A stretch of 64,000 bases of DNA from [Haemophilus] felis (GTDB lineage Bacteria > Pseudomonadota > Gammaproteobacteria > Enterobacterales > Pasteurellaceae): positions 73,138 through 137,137 of the forward strand of contig MUYB01000026.1 of the NCBI GenBank assembly GCA_002015125.1, given 5' to 3'. Below, in pieces: positions 9,539 to 19,295 of the stretch. Within the stretch, counting starts at the first letter, position 1; each line of letters starts with the position of its first letter. A program made the position numbers and the translations under genes. The notes beneath the pieces are model-generated. The model did no database searches, was not told the DNA's origin, and worked only from the letters and a program-made list of their open reading frames with translations.

Positions 9539-10894
9539 ATGATCAAACATTATGACTATCTTGCCATCGGCGGCGGTAGTGGCGGTATTGCGTCTATCAA
9601 CCGTGCGGCGAGCTACGGCAAAAAATGTGCGATTATCGAAGCTAAACACTTGGGCGGTACTTGTGTGAATGTCGGTTGCGTGCCGAAAAAAGTGATGTGG
9701 CACGGTGCACAAATTGCCGAAGCGATTAACCTTTACGCTGCTGATTACGGCTTTGAGTTGGATTACAAGCGGTTAGATTTTGCTAAGTTAGTCGAAAATC
9801 GCCAAGCCTATATTTCTCGTATTCACACCTCTTACAACAACGTATTGGCGAAAAATAATGTCGATGTAATTCAAGGCTTTGCCAAATTTGTGGACGCCAA
9901 AACCGTTGAAGTGAATGGTGAAAAAATTACCGCCGATCATATTTTGATCGCCACAGGCGGTCGTCCAAGCCGTCCGAATATTAAAGGGGCGGAGTTCGGC
10001 ATTGATTCCAACGGCGTGTTTGAATTGAACCGCTTGCCGAAATCCGTTGCCGTTGTGGGTGCGGGCTACATTGCGGTTGAACTGGCAGGTGTGCTGAACG
10101 CTTTTGGCGTAGAAACGCACTTGTTCGTTCGCCAACACGCTCCGCTTCGCAATTTTGATCCATTGATTGTGGAAACCTTGTTGGAAGTGATGAAAACGGA
10201 CGGCATCAAATTACACACCCATTCCATTCCAACAGAAGTGGTGAAAAATGCCGACGGCACGCTCACGTTGAAATTGGAAAATGGCGAGAGCCAAACGGTG
10301 GAAACCTTGATTTGGGCGATTGGACGAGAGCCAGCGACCGATGTCATCAACTTACAAGCAGCTGGTGTTCAAACCAATGAGCGTGGCTTCATCAAAGTGG
10401 ATAAATTCCAAAACACCAATGTGCCGAACATTTATGCGGTGGGCGATATTATCGAAGGTGGGATTGAATTGACCCCTGTGGCAGTGGCGGCAGGTCGCCG
10501 TTTGTCTGAGCGTCTATTTAACAACAAACCAAACGAACATTTGGATTACAACTTAGTGCCAACGGTGGTGTTCAGTCACCCACCAATCGGAACCATTGGT
10601 TTAACCGAACCGAAAGCGATCGAAAAATTCGGGGCTGAGAACGTGAAAGTGTATACATCATCTTTCACGCCGATGTACAGTGCGATCACTCAACATCGCC
10701 AACCGTGCCGAATGAAGCTGGTTTGTGTCGGTGAAGAGCAGAAGATTGTCGGCTTGCACGGTATCGGTTTTGGCGTGGACGAAATGATCCAAGGCTTTGC
10801 AGTCGCAATCAAAATGGGTGCCACCAAAGCAGACTTTGACAACACTGTGGCAATCCACCCAACGGGCTCGGAAGAGTTTGTGACGATGCGCTAA
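9539..10894 (+). CDS. gor: Glutathione-disulfide reductase
   Basis: 451 residues (E. coli Gor 450). FAD-binding GGGSGG at residues 11-16, redox-active pair C42-VNVG-C47 in [16 protein letters not shown](P)-binding [11 protein letters not shown] near residue 175, and the C-terminal His-Glu of HPTGSEEF. It reduces GSSG with NADPH in the cytosol. The ATG at 9539 has GAGAGG 9 bases upstream. A second in-frame ATTATGA follows a few codons later, but the [16 protein letters not shown] start matches the family. The promoter must act across or within the repeat-rich leader, so expression could depend on the copy number of the 185-bp unit; that is inference. Confidence 0.96.
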   Translation: MIKHYDYLAIGGGSGGIASINRAASYGKKCAIIEAKHLGGTCVNVGCVPKKVMWHGAQIAEAINLYAADYGFELDYKRLDFAKLVENRQAYISRIHTSYNNVLAKNNVDVIQGFAKFVDAKTVEVNGEKITADHILIATGGRPSRPNIKGAEFGIDSNGVFELNRLPKSVAVVGAGYIAVELAGVLNAFGVETHLFVRQHAPLRNFDPLIVETLLEVMKTDGIKLHTHSIPTEVVKNADGTLTLKLENGESQTVETLIWAIGREPATDVINLQAAGVQTNERGFIKVDKFQNTNVPNIYAVGDIIEGGIELTPVAVAAGRRLSERLFNNKPNEHLDYNLVPTVVFSHPPIGTIGLTEPKAIEKFGAENVKVYTSSFTPMYSAITQHRQPCRMKLVCVGEEQKIVGLHGIGFGVDEMIQGFAVAIKMGATKADFDNTVAIHPTGSEEFVTMR

Positions 10895-10903
10895 ACGTAA
10901 ATA

Positions 10904-10945
10904 AAAAATAGCGGCATGAATTTTGATCTTTATGCCGCTATTTTG
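10904..10945. terminator. Bidirectional terminator between gor and uxuA
   Basis: AAAATAGCGGCAT (10905-10917) and ATGCCGCTATTTT (10932-10944) form a 13-bp stem with A and T runs on the two sides, placed between convergent genes. Confidence 0.9.
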
Positions 10946-10968
10946 TTTAGTAAAATCAAGAAATGAGA

Positions 10969-12153
10969 TTATTTTTCAAAGAACACTTTTTTCAAAGCAA
11001 GTTCTAACCCCCTAAACTCCGCCAAACCTTTTAAGCGACCAATGGCAGAATAACCTGGATTGGTTTTTTTATGCAGATCATCAAGCATTTGATGACCATG
11101 ATCTGGTCGCATCGGAATAAGACGAGTTTGCCCAGCGTTTTTGCGACGATATTCTTCTGTTAATAATGCTTTTACCACATTAAACATATCCACATCACCC
11201 TCTAAGTGTGCGGCTTCATGGAAGCTTAATGGATTTTCTTCTCGTTGTGTGGCACGCAAATGTGTGAAGTAGATACGTTCGGCAAATTGCTCTGTCATTT
11301 TGACTAAATCGTTATCAGAACGAACACCGTACGAACCTGTACACATAGTAAAGCCATTCGCGGCTAAGGGTTCTGCCTCTACCATCCATTGCATATCTTC
11401 AATGGTTGATACAATGCGAGGGAGTCCTAAAATCGGACGTGGCGGATCATCTGGGTGAATTGCCATTTTAATCCCCACTTCTTGTGCAACTGGCACTATT
11501 TGATTAAGGAAATAAGCAAGATGCGTACGGAATTTTTCATGGCTAATGTCTTTGTAGCGATCTAATTGCGCTTGAAATTCATCTAAAGTATAACCTTCTT
11601 CTGCACCAGGTAAGCCAGCGATAATATTACGAGTTAACTGCTCAATATCTGCTGCTGACATTTGATCAAAATAAACTTTTGCTTGCTGACGTTCTTCCTC
11701 TGAATAGGTTTGTTCCGCGTTAGGGCGTTTTAAAATATGTAATTCAAATGCAGCAAAAGCAATTTGGTCAAATCTTAATGCTTTTGAACCATCAGGCATT
11801 TCGTATGCTAAGTCGGTGCGAGTCCAGTCTAGCACTGGCATAAAGTTATAGCATACAGTATCAATACCGCATTCCGCTAAATTGCGCAAAGTTTGTTTAT
11901 AGTTATCGATCCACTGTTGGTATTGACCTGTTTGGGTTTTGATTTCTTCATGTACAGGTACACTTTCTACTACAGACCACACAAGTCCTGCATTTTCTAC
12001 TTCTGTTTTACGTTTTGTGATTTCTTCCACAGACCAAATTTGCCCATTTGGGATATGATGAAGTGCCGTAACAATGCCAGTTGCTCCAGCCTGACGAATA
12101 TCTGATAAAGACACAGGATCTTTTGGTCCATACCAACGCCATGTTTGTTCCAT
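10969..12153 (-). CDS. uxuA: Mannonate dehydratase
   Basis: 394 residues, the same length as E. coli UxuA. The N-terminus [26 protein letters not shown] and the internal [20 protein letters not shown] region are diagnostic. It dehydrates D-mannonate to 2-keto-3-deoxygluconate in glucuronate breakdown. AAGG lies 8 bases upstream of the ATG. It is the last gene of the minus arm (TRAP binding protein, uxuR, uxuA) and feeds KdgK and Eda on the plus arm. Confidence 0.97.
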   Translation of the reverse strand: MEQTWRWYGPKDPVSLSDIRQAGATGIVTALHHIPNGQIWSVEEITKRKTEVENAGLVWSVVESVPVHEEIKTQTGQYQQWIDNYKQTLRNLAECGIDTVCYNFMPVLDWTRTDLAYEMPDGSKALRFDQIAFAAFELHILKRPNAEQTYSEEERQQAKVYFDQMSAADIEQLTRNIIAGLPGAEEGYTLDEFQAQLDRYKDISHEKFRTHLAYFLNQIVPVAQEVGIKMAIHPDDPPRPILGLPRIVSTIEDMQWMVEAEPLAANGFTMCTGSYGVRSDNDLVKMTEQFAERIYFTHLRATQREENPLSFHEAAHLEGDVDMFNVVKALLTEEYRRKNAGQTRLIPMRPDHGHQMLDDLHKKTNPGYSAIGRLKGLAEFRGLELALKKVFFEK

Positions 12154-12172
12154 AATATTTACCTTAATTTAT

Positions 12173-12919
12173 TTAAATTCCCACAACCACAGGACTAATA
12201 TTAAATAGATAGCCGTCAAAATCCGGTTCATCAACATTTGATAATTCAAAGAGTTTTTTCTTAACATTTTCGATATGTTGCCACATGGCTTTCCTTGCCA
12301 TAGCGGGATCTTTTCGTTGAATACTATTTAAAATAGCTTCGTGATCTTTTAACCATAATTGACGGTAGTGATTTTCCTTGATATGTGTGTGTAATCCCTT
12401 CCACATCGGGTTTGAACGATATTTCCAAAGATCTTTCTGCATTTGAATAAGCACTTCATTTTGAGTAATCTCAGCAATTGCACTATGAAATTCTTCATCT
12501 GCAGAATAATCTTCATCACCACCGTCTTCTAAAGTTTGATATTCTCTTTGTAAAATTTCTTTTAAACGAAGAATATCATTGCGACCTGCCTGAATTGCTG
12601 CAAATTCAGCAATACCACTTTCTAGTAACTGACGAGCTTGCAGCAGTTCGAATGGCCCAACATCAATGAAATTAAAACTATCATTGCTACTTGGTAAATT
12701 AACCACATAGACACCAGATCCTTTTTTTACTGAAACTAAGTTTTCTAGCTCCAGCATAATTAGCGCTTCTCTGACCACAGTTCGGCTAACTTCAAAGCGT
12801 TCTGCAATATCACGCTCTGGTGGAAGTCTATCGCCTACCTGATAGATTCCTTGACGTAATTCGTCTTTCAGAAATTCACCAATTTTTTTATAGGAACGTA
12901 ATGGATAGTTTTCACTCAT
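12173..12919 (-). CDS. uxuR: GntR/FadR-family hexuronate regulator, UxuR/ExuR type
   Basis: 248 residues. N-terminal GntR winged helix (RLPPERDIAERFEVSRTVVREALIMLE, residues ~30-57) followed by the all-helical FCD ligand domain. It sits 19 bases upstream of uxuA in the same operon. Three TTGGT-N2-(A/T)CCAA palindromes around the divergent promoter region match the operator I know for E. coli UxuR/ExuR, so local repression relieved by a hexuronate intermediate is likely. A weaker half-matching site precedes the gene itself. Confidence 0.9.
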   Translation of the reverse strand: MSENYPLRSYKKIGEFLKDELRQGIYQVGDRLPPERDIAERFEVSRTVVREALIMLELENLVSVKKGSGVYVVNLPSSNDSFNFIDVGPFELLQARQLLESGIAEFAAIQAGRNDILRLKEILQREYQTLEDGGDEDYSADEEFHSAIAEITQNEVLIQMQKDLWKYRSNPMWKGLHTHIKENHYRQLWLKDHEAILNSIQRKDPAMARKAMWQHIENVKKKLFELSNVDEPDFDGYLFNISPVVVGI

Positions 12920-12973
12920 AATGAATAGACCTTTAATACAGTTAAAAATAGATTTACCAATAACAGCTTAATA

Positions 12974-12985
12974 TTGGTCTAACAA
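12974..12985. promoter_or_regulatory. Weak UxuR-like operator ahead of uxuR
   Basis: TTGGT-CT-AACAA keeps one perfect half-site and one mismatch, 55 bases upstream of the uxuR start; possible autoregulation. Confidence 0.35.
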
Positions 12986-13008
12986 GTTTACTGTTCATAA
13001 TAGCATAA

Positions 13009-13992
13009 TCACTTAATTTTGCGTATTTCCTCAACAATCTTATAGGTTTCTGGTGCTTCTTTTTCTAAGGCTTCATACATTGGTTTAACAGCTGCTTTGA
13101 ATGCCGCTTTATCCACTTCTACAAATGTTGAACCTTGTTTGATTGCTGATTCTCTCTCTTTGTTTTCAGAAGCTACCCATAGATCTCTCATTTTTAATGT
13201 TGCTTCTAAAGCAGCTTGTTGTAATGTTTCTTGGGATTTTTTATCTAGGCTATCCCAAACTTTACTTGAAATAACTAGTACATCAGGCACCATTGTGTGC
13301 TCATCTTCGCTAAAGTATTTAGACACTTCGCTATGACGGCTTAGCGTATAAGAAGGGATATTATTTTCTGCAGCATCAACAACACCTTGTTGAAGGGCTG
13401 TATAAAGTTCACCATAAGCCAATGGCGTTGGGTTACCACCTAAATATTTCACCATATTTACTGCTGTTGGGCTTGGTTGTACTCTAACTTTAAGTCCTTT
13501 TAAATCTTCAGGGGTTTTAATTGGTTTAGAGGTATAAAAGCTTCTCGCGCCAGCATCTAAATAGGCTAGACCAATAAATCCATTTTGTTTAGATGATTCT
13601 AAAATTTGTTTACCAATATCACTTTCCATCACTTTGTGATAATGCTCTTTACTATCAAATAAGTAAGGAAGATTATAAATTCCATAAGGCTTACTGAAAG
13701 CTTCTAGTTCCGCAGCATTAGATTTAGCAAGTGCTAGAGCTCCTTTTTGTACCAATTCTAATGATTCTCTTTGTGAACCTAATTGAGCATCTGGATATAC
13801 ACGCACTTTTAATTCACCACCAGAGAGTTCAGCGGTTCTTGTTGCCATGAATTGTAGTGCTTCATGTACTGGATGCGCTCTATTTTGGTTATGGCTTAGT
13901 TTTAGCGTTGTTGCAGCACTTGCATTCATTGATAGACTTAATAGTACTGCGCTCATTAAACTACTTAATGTAAATTTGCTACTTAGTTTCAT
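13009..13992 (-). CDS. TRAP transporter substrate-binding protein (DctP family)
   Basis: 327 residues from the chosen ATG at 13992, which has a GAGG site 8 bases upstream; a farther in-frame start at 14040 would add 16 residues before the signal peptide. Signal peptide with cleavage after ~residue 26 (MNASA-ATTLK). The mature part has DctP features: LSHNQNRAHPVHEAL, and the Arg of KVRVQPSPTA used to bind carboxylates. It is a periplasmic receptor that hands substrate to the divergently encoded small and large permeases. Context with uxuA, uxaC, kdgK and eda points to a hexuronate or hexonate as ligand (inference). Confidence 0.92.
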   Translation of the reverse strand: MKLSSKFTLSSLMSAVLLSLSMNASAATTLKLSHNQNRAHPVHEALQFMATRTAELSGGELKVRVYPDAQLGSQRESLELVQKGALALAKSNAAELEAFSKPYGIYNLPYLFDSKEHYHKVMESDIGKQILESSKQNGFIGLAYLDAGARSFYTSKPIKTPEDLKGLKVRVQPSPTAVNMVKYLGGNPTPLAYGELYTALQQGVVDAAENNIPSYTLSRHSEVSKYFSEDEHTMVPDVLVISSKVWDSLDKKSQETLQQAALEATLKMRDLWVASENKERESAIKQGSTFVEVDKAAFKAAVKPMYEALEKEAPETYKIVEEIRKIK

Positions 13993-14047
13993 AAAAAAAT
14001 CCTCATTTAGTTTTCTTGATAGCACCATAGTTATAAACATCTAACAT

Positions 14048-14061
14048 ATTGGTATTCCAAT
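14048..14061. promoter_or_regulatory. UxuR/ExuR-type operator 1
   Basis: ATTGGTATTCCAAT, a near-perfect palindrome 56 bases upstream of the binding-protein start. Confidence 0.65.
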
Positions 14062-14103
14062 CATTCAATATATAAGCCCTTTAGTCAAAATATTTTCTTT
14101 GTT

Positions 14104-14125
14104 TTTTAGATATGGATCACAAAAA
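14104..14125 (-). promoter_or_regulatory. Candidate weak CRP site for the minus arm
   Basis: Read on the minus strand: TTTTTGTGATCCATATCTAA, with one good TGTGA half and a poor second half. Confidence 0.35.
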
Positions 14126-14131
14126 TAAGCT

Positions 14132-14150
14132 AATTTGGTATTCCAATTTT
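14132..14150. promoter_or_regulatory. UxuR/ExuR-type operator 2
   Basis: AATTTGGTATTCCAATTTT, the same core as operator 1, immediately beside the CRP site and upstream of the plus-arm permease gene. Confidence 0.65.
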
Positions 14151-14152
14151 AT

Positions 14153-14174
14153 TTTTGTGATCTAGATCGCATAT
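14153..14174. promoter_or_regulatory. CRP-binding site, near consensus
   Basis: TTTTGTGATCTAGATCGCATAT matches the TGTGA-N6-TCACA consensus at all but one core base and includes the preferred TCTAGA-type centre. It lies 57 bases upstream of the small permease start, implying catabolite activation of the plus arm. Confidence 0.75.
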
Positions 14175-14230
14175 TTTTAATGGTTAAAAAGGTATCATTC
14201 ACTCATGAGTAAGCTATGAAAGGAGTTTTT

Positions 14231-14728
14231 ATGTACAAAATAAAGAATTTGGTAAACCAATTATTAGCGATATTTTGCGTATCTTTGCTAGTTGTTTTGG
14301 TAATTTGCGTGATTTGGCAAGTCATTTCTCGTTATATTTTAGGTTCACCAAGTATTGCAACAGATGAACTAGCTCGTTTTCTATTTATGTGGGTTGGTTT
14401 GATTGGTGCAGCTTATGCAACAGGATTAAAGCGCCATTTAGCGATTGATTTGCTTCTGATGAAGGTACAAGGCAAACAGAAAGATACGTTAGAACTTGTT
14501 ATTTTAGCGACGATGCTTTTCTTTGCTGGCTTTATTTTAGTGTACGGTGGCGCTAGCTTAGCTTGGGATACTCACCAAACAGGTCAAATCTCACCATCAT
14601 TAGGTATCGATATGGGACTGGTTTACCTCTGTTTACCCGTGTCTGGTGCGATTATGGTGTTTTATGTTTTGATTGAATTGATTGCGAAGTTACAAAGCTT
14701 ATTCAATTCAAAAAGAGATATTCAATAA
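14231..14728 (+). CDS. TRAP transporter small permease (DctQ family)
   Basis: 165 residues from the ATG at 14231, which has AAGGAG 5 bases upstream; the ATG at 14216 would place that site inside the gene. Four hydrophobic segments as usual for DctQ, with the conserved ATDELARFLFMW stretch near residue 45-57. It pairs with the large permease that starts 18 bases after its stop and with the binding protein across the divergent promoter. Membrane protein of a sodium-driven uptake system for the same substrate. Confidence 0.9.
   Translation: MYKIKNLVNQLLAIFCVSLLVVLVICVIWQVISRYILGSPSIATDELARFLFMWVGLIGAAYATGLKRHLAIDLLLMKVQGKQKDTLELVILATMLFFAGFILVYGGASLAWDTHQTGQISPSLGIDMGLVYLCLPVSGAIMVFYVLIELIAKLQSLFNSKRDIQ
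14247..14262. promoter_or_regulatory. UxuR/ExuR-type operator 3, inside the permease coding sequence
   Basis: ATTTGGTAAACCAATT has perfect inverted TTGGT/ACCAA half-sites. It overlaps codons 6-10 of the small permease, a position suited to roadblock or looping with operators 1 and 2. Confidence 0.45.
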
Positions 14729-14746
14729 TTTGGAAGGAAAATATAT

Positions 14747-16057
14747 ATGGAATGGACAATTATTCTTACCTTATTCGGTTCTTTCGCAGTCATGTTGGCG
14801 CTATCTGTGCCTATTTCCTTTGCTATCGCAATCTCAACTTTACTCACAATTTCGGTGAGTTTACCTATTGATAGTGCTTTGACTGTTGTTACACAGAAAA
14901 TGGCTTCGGGCTTAGATAACTTTGCTCTATTAGCAATACCCTTTTTTATTTTAGCAGGGAATATTATGAACAGAGGCGGTATCGCTTTACGCTTAATTGC
15001 CTTAGCAAAAGCGCTAGGTGCTAGATTACCGGGTTCTTTATTCCATAGTAATGTATTAGCCAATATGTTATTTGGCTCAATTTCTGGCTCTGCGGTTGCC
15101 TCTGCTGCGGCAATGGGCGGTATTATGGCGCCTTTGCAAAAAAAGGAAGGCTATGATCCAGAATTATCAGCGGCGGTAAATGTGGCATCTTGCCCAACAG
15201 GGTTACTCATTCCACCGAGTAATACATTGATTGTTTATTCTCTCGTTTCTGGCGGCACATCTATTTCTGCACTTTTTTTAGCAGGTTATTTACCTGGTAT
15301 TTTAATGGGGCTTGGCATAATGATTGTTGCGGGCTTTATGGCGAAAAAACGTAATTATCCATTAGAGCCAGCACCTTCTTGCAAAGAGGTTTTTGTAAAA
15401 ACCATTGATGCTTTACCTTCGCTATTGCTTATTTTTATTGTCATTGGTGGCATTATCGGCGGTGTCTTTACCGCAACAGAAGCTTCGGCGATAGCTGTGG
15501 TTTATACGTTAGTACTTGCTATGGGAATTTATAAAGAAGTTTCCTTAAAAGAATTACCATCAATTATTTTAGAATCTTGCGTTACTACTGCCATTGTATT
15601 GCTATTAATTGGTGCTTCTTCGGGAATGTCTTGGGCAATGGCAAATGCAGATGTGCCATATCTTATCCAAGATGCACTACTTGCTGTCTCAGCGAATCCA
15701 ATCGTGATTATGCTCTTTATTACCTTCTTATTGCTTATCGTTGGTACTTTTATGGATATGACACCTGCGGTGTTAATCTTTACACCTATTTTCCTACCAA
15801 TAGCAATGGAATTAGGCATCGATCCTGTTCATTTCGGTATCATTATGACATTCAATTTATGTATCGGTATTTGTACTCCGCCAGTAGGTAGCGCGCTGTT
15901 TATTGGTTGTTCCGTAGGGAATGTGAGTATCGATAAAGTGTTAAAACCAATGATTCCGTTCTTTATGGCGCTAATTATCACCCTACTTATGGTTACTTTT
16001 ATTCCTGATATTAGCTTAATTCTACCGAAACTCTTTTTAAATTATGTCCCTCTATAA
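14747..16057 (+). CDS. TRAP transporter large permease (DctM family)
   Basis: 436 residues, about a dozen membrane segments, typical of DctM. Family stretches include the FFILAGNIMNRGGIALRL region, the SGSAVASAAAMGG loop and PPSNTLIVYSLVSGG. It is the sodium-coupled transport subunit. Lies in an uninterrupted operon with SDR, uxaC, kdgK and eda; the short gaps (18-22 bases) carry GGA-type ribosome sites. Confidence 0.94.
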   Translation: MEWTIILTLFGSFAVMLALSVPISFAIAISTLLTISVSLPIDSALTVVTQKMASGLDNFALLAIPFFILAGNIMNRGGIALRLIALAKALGARLPGSLFHSNVLANMLFGSISGSAVASAAAMGGIMAPLQKKEGYDPELSAAVNVASCPTGLLIPPSNTLIVYSLVSGGTSISALFLAGYLPGILMGLGIMIVAGFMAKKRNYPLEPAPSCKEVFVKTIDALPSLLLIFIVIGGIIGGVFTATEASAIAVVYTLVLAMGIYKEVSLKELPSIILESCVTTAIVLLLIGASSGMSWAMANADVPYLIQDALLAVSANPIVIMLFITFLLLIVGTFMDMTPAVLIFTPIFLPIAMELGIDPVHFGIIMTFNLCIGICTPPVGSALFIGCSVGNVSIDKVLKPMIPFFMALIITLLMVTFIPDISLILPKLFLNYVPL

Positions 16058-16079
16058 TTACTGACTAAAGGAATATGTT

Positions 16080-16925
16080 ATGAAAATTGCATTAAATCAC
16101 TCATTCACAAATAAAGTTATTGTTATTACTGGTGCAGGCGGTGTGTTATGTGGCTTTTTAGCTAAACAACTGGCGAAAACAGGTGCAAAAATTGCATTGC
16201 TTGATATTAATCTTGAGGGTGCAAATCAATTTGCTGAGGAAATCAATGCGCAAGGTGGTATTGCTAAAGCTTATCAAACTAATGTGCTAGAACTAGCGAG
16301 CATTCAACAAACCAATGAACAGATTAAGCAAGATTTTGGCAGTTGTGATTTTTTAATTAACGGCGCTGGCGGTAATAGCCCTAAAGCAACTACCGACAAT
16401 GAATTTCATTTACTAGATTTACCTGAAAATACGAAATCTTTTTTCGATTTAGACAAATCCGGTGTGGAATTTGTATTTAATCTAAATTATTTAGGCACTT
16501 TATTACCAACGCAAGTTTTTGCAAAAGATATGGTTGGTAAACAAGGTGCTTGCATTATTAATATCTCTAGTATGAACGCCTTTACGCCACTAACCAAAAT
16601 TCCAGCGTACTCTGGCGCAAAAGCCGCTATCAGTAATTTTACCCAATGGTTAGCGGTGCATTTTTCCAAAGTCGGCATTCGTTGCAATGCCATTGCTCCA
16701 GGATTTTTGGTAAGTAACCAAAACAGAGGATTATTATTTGATGCTGAAGGTAATCCAACACCTCGCGCAAATAAAATTTTAACTAATACACCAATGGGAC
16801 GTTTTGGTGAAGCGGAAGAACTCGTTGGTGGTATTTTATTTTTACTAGATGAAAATTATTCTAGCTTTGTAAACGGCGTTGTTTTACCAATTGATGGCGG
16901 TTTTTCTGCTTATAGTGGTGTGTAA
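16080..16925 (+). CDS. SDR-family D-mannonate oxidoreductase (fructuronate reductase role)
   Basis: 281 residues, short-chain dehydrogenase. Rossmann motif TGAGGVLCG near residues 18-26, catalytic Ser in NISSMN and Tyr-x3-Lys in YSGAKAA near residues 180-184, and a C-terminal PIDGGFSAYSG. Adjacent to uxaC, kdgK, eda and opposite uxuA. No classical long-chain UxuB is present, so this enzyme is the best candidate for the fructuronate to mannonate step, as I recall for the equivalent Haemophilus locus. The exact substrate is inference from context. Confidence 0.8.
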   Translation: MKIALNHSFTNKVIVITGAGGVLCGFLAKQLAKTGAKIALLDINLEGANQFAEEINAQGGIAKAYQTNVLELASIQQTNEQIKQDFGSCDFLINGAGGNSPKATTDNEFHLLDLPENTKSFFDLDKSGVEFVFNLNYLGTLLPTQVFAKDMVGKQGACIINISSMNAFTPLTKIPAYSGAKAAISNFTQWLAVHFSKVGIRCNAIAPGFLVSNQNRGLLFDAEGNPTPRANKILTNTPMGRFGEAEELVGGILFLLDENYSSFVNGVVLPIDGGFSAYSGV

Positions 16926-16937
16926 GGAGAGATATAG

Positions 16938-18341
16938 ATGAAAGATTTTATGAATGAAGATTTTTTGTTATCCACAGATACAGCTTGTTATTTGTATCAT
17001 GAGCACGCTAAAAGCCAGCCTATTTTTGACTATCATTGTCATTTAAGCCCGAAAGATATTGCCGAAAATCGTCAATTTTCTGATTTAACTGAAATCTGGC
17101 TTGAGGGCGATCATTATAAATGGCGAGCATTAAGAACTGCTGGTGTTGAAGAAAATTTGATCACAGGTAATGCGAGCAATTATGATAAGTTTATGGCTTG
17201 GGCAAAAACCGTTCCTCTTTGTATCGGTAATCCACTTTATCACTGGACACATTTAGAACTTCGTCGCCCTTTTGGTATCACACAAACTTTGTTAAATGAG
17301 AAAACCGCAGATCACATATGGCATCAATGTAACGAGATGTTGCAACAACCAGAATTTTCTGCCCGTGGAATTATGAAAACAATGAATGTGAAACTATCGG
17401 GAACAACCGATGATCCTATCGATTCGTTGTTTTACCATAAACTGATGATTCAGGATCCTAATTTTGATATTGATGTCGTACCAAGTTGGCGACCAGATAA
17501 AATTTTCAAAATCGAGTTACCAACTTTTGTGGACTATGTTGCTCAGTTGGGCGAAGTTGCTAATGTGGATATTTCTGATTTTTCAAGTTTACAAGCTGCG
17601 CTCTTAAAACGTTTGGATCATTTTGATTTACACGGTTGTAAGTCTGCTGACCATGGTATTGAGATAGTACGTTTTGCGCCAATACCTGAAGAAAAAATAT
17701 TAGATAAAATTTTACAAAAACGTTTGTTAAATGAGACATTAAGCGAATTAGAAATTGCCCAATTCACAACCGCTGTATTGGTTTGGTTAAGCAATGAGTA
17801 TCATAAACGTCATTGGGTTATGCAGATGCACATCGGCGCTATTCGTAATAACAATAGCAGAATGTTTAAACTGCTCGGTGCTGATAGCGGTTTTGATTCC
17901 ATTGGCGATCGTACTTTTGCAGAGGCGTTATCTGCTTTATTAGATGCAATGGATTGTAATGATCATTTACCTAAAACTATTTTGTATTGTTTGAATCCTC
18001 GTGATAATGAAATGATTGCAAGTATGATTGGCAATTTCCAAACTGGGGGAATTGCAGGAAAAATTCAATTTGGTTCAGGTTGGTGGTTTAACGATCAGAA
18101 AGACGGTATGGAACGTCAATTAACACAGCTTTCTCAATTAGGTTTATTAAGCCAATTTGTGGGAATGTTGACCGATTCTCGTAGTTTCTTATCTTTTACT
18201 CGTCATGAATATTTCCGCCGAATTTTATGTAATATGATCGGTCATTGGGTGGAAAATGGTGAAGCACCTAATGATATGGCGTTATTAGGCAAAATGGTGG
18301 AAAACATTTGTTACCATAATGCAAAAAGCTATTTTAAGTAA
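16938..18341 (+). CDS. uxaC: Glucuronate isomerase
   Basis: 467 residues (E. coli UxaC 470). It starts [16 protein letters not shown], equivalent to the E. coli start, with AAGGAG 8 bases upstream. It has the amidohydrolase-like metal motif [13 protein letters not shown] near residue 31, plus [17 protein letters not shown] and [19 protein letters not shown] near the C-terminus. It isomerises D-glucuronate to fructuronate (and galacturonate to tagaturonate), first step of the pathway encoded here. Confidence 0.97.
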   Translation: MKDFMNEDFLLSTDTACYLYHEHAKSQPIFDYHCHLSPKDIAENRQFSDLTEIWLEGDHYKWRALRTAGVEENLITGNASNYDKFMAWAKTVPLCIGNPLYHWTHLELRRPFGITQTLLNEKTADHIWHQCNEMLQQPEFSARGIMKTMNVKLSGTTDDPIDSLFYHKLMIQDPNFDIDVVPSWRPDKIFKIELPTFVDYVAQLGEVANVDISDFSSLQAALLKRLDHFDLHGCKSADHGIEIVRFAPIPEEKILDKILQKRLLNETLSELEIAQFTTAVLVWLSNEYHKRHWVMQMHIGAIRNNNSRMFKLLGADSGFDSIGDRTFAEALSALLDAMDCNDHLPKTILYCLNPRDNEMIASMIGNFQTGGIAGKIQFGSGWWFNDQKDGMERQLTQLSQLGLLSQFVGMLTDSRSFLSFTRHEYFRRILCNMIGHWVENGEAPNDMALLGKMVENICYHNAKSYFK

Positions 18342-18350
18342 GGATTTATC

Positions 18351-19283
18351 ATGAAAAAAATAGCCCTCATTGGTGAATGTATGATTGAGCTAAATGGCTC
18401 TCCATTTGCAGAAATGTGGCAGACTTATGGCGGCGATAGCTTAAATACGGCGACTTATTTGGCTCGTGTCAGTTCACGCGAGGAAATTGATGTGCAATAT
18501 ATTTCTGCATTAGGGATGGACAAGCTGAGCAATGGAATGCTTACTCGTTGGCAACAGGAAGGAATTAATACAACAGTGGTGTTGCGAGATGAAAAACGTC
18601 AACCTGGATTATATTTAATTCAACTTGATGAACAAGGAGAACGAACCTTTTTATACTGGCGCAACCAATCTGCCGCGCGCTATTTATTGCAACATTCTGA
18701 TTATCCGCTGGCGTTAGCGCAATTAGAACAAGCAGACATGGTTTATTTAAGTGGTATTTCTTTAGCTATTTTGCTAGAACAAGACCGCCTAACTTTAATC
18801 CAACAGCTTGAGCAGTTGAGCAAAAAAGGCATTCAGATTATTTTTGATAGTAATTATCGACCTGCTTTGTGGGATTGCTCCGAACAAACTCGCGAAATTT
18901 ATAGTGCGCTTTATCCTTTAATTGATGTCGCGCTTGTTACATTTGATGATGAACAAGCGCTCTGGCAAGACCAAAATGCCGAAGCAAGTATTAAGCGTTT
19001 GAAATCACAAGGTGTGAAGACCGTTGTGGTAAAACAAGGCAAGCAGGGAGCGATCTTTGAAACCTGTTCTGGTGAAGGAGGAAATGTTCCAACGCAGCCG
19101 ATTCACAATGTGGTGGATTCTACCTCCGCAGGCGATGCATTTAATGCAGGCTTCTTAGCTGGATACTTACAAGGCAAAGATATGTTTTGTTGTTGCCAAC
19201 AGGGAAATCAGTTAGCGGGCATTGTGATTCAACACAAGGGTGCGATTATTCCACCCGTAGCGATGCAAAATTTACATTTTTAA
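18351..19283 (+). CDS. kdgK: 2-dehydro-3-deoxygluconokinase
   Basis: 310 residues, PfkB-family sugar kinase. GGDSLNTATYLARV near residue 28 binds sugar; the DSTSAGDAFNAGFLAGYL signature near residue 258 holds the catalytic Asp and anion hole. It phosphorylates KDG to KDPG. Nine bases separate it from uxaC and twelve from eda. Confidence 0.95.
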   Translation: MKKIALIGECMIELNGSPFAEMWQTYGGDSLNTATYLARVSSREEIDVQYISALGMDKLSNGMLTRWQQEGINTTVVLRDEKRQPGLYLIQLDEQGERTFLYWRNQSAARYLLQHSDYPLALAQLEQADMVYLSGISLAILLEQDRLTLIQQLEQLSKKGIQIIFDSNYRPALWDCSEQTREIYSALYPLIDVALVTFDDEQALWQDQNAEASIKRLKSQGVKTVVVKQGKQGAIFETCSGEGGNVPTQPIHNVVDSTSAGDAFNAGFLAGYLQGKDMFCCCQQGNQLAGIVIQHKGAIIPPVAMQNLHF

Positions 19284-19295
19284 ACGGAGAAAAAA

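Larger units (their letters stand above)
9131..9551 (+). repeat. ~185-bp tandem duplication derived from the gor leader
   Basis: The string ATTAAACAGCAGCAAATTTT starts at 9131, 9316 and 9502 (periods 185 and 186; the third copy differs by one base). Each of the first two units contains a copy of the gor Shine-Dalgarno and start region (GAGAGGAAAATATTATGA), then ~70 bases of unique sequence, then a palindromic element. The third copy runs into the real gor gene. The two upstream copies lack 12 bases present in gor, exactly between two ATTATGA direct repeats. Confidence 0.85.
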
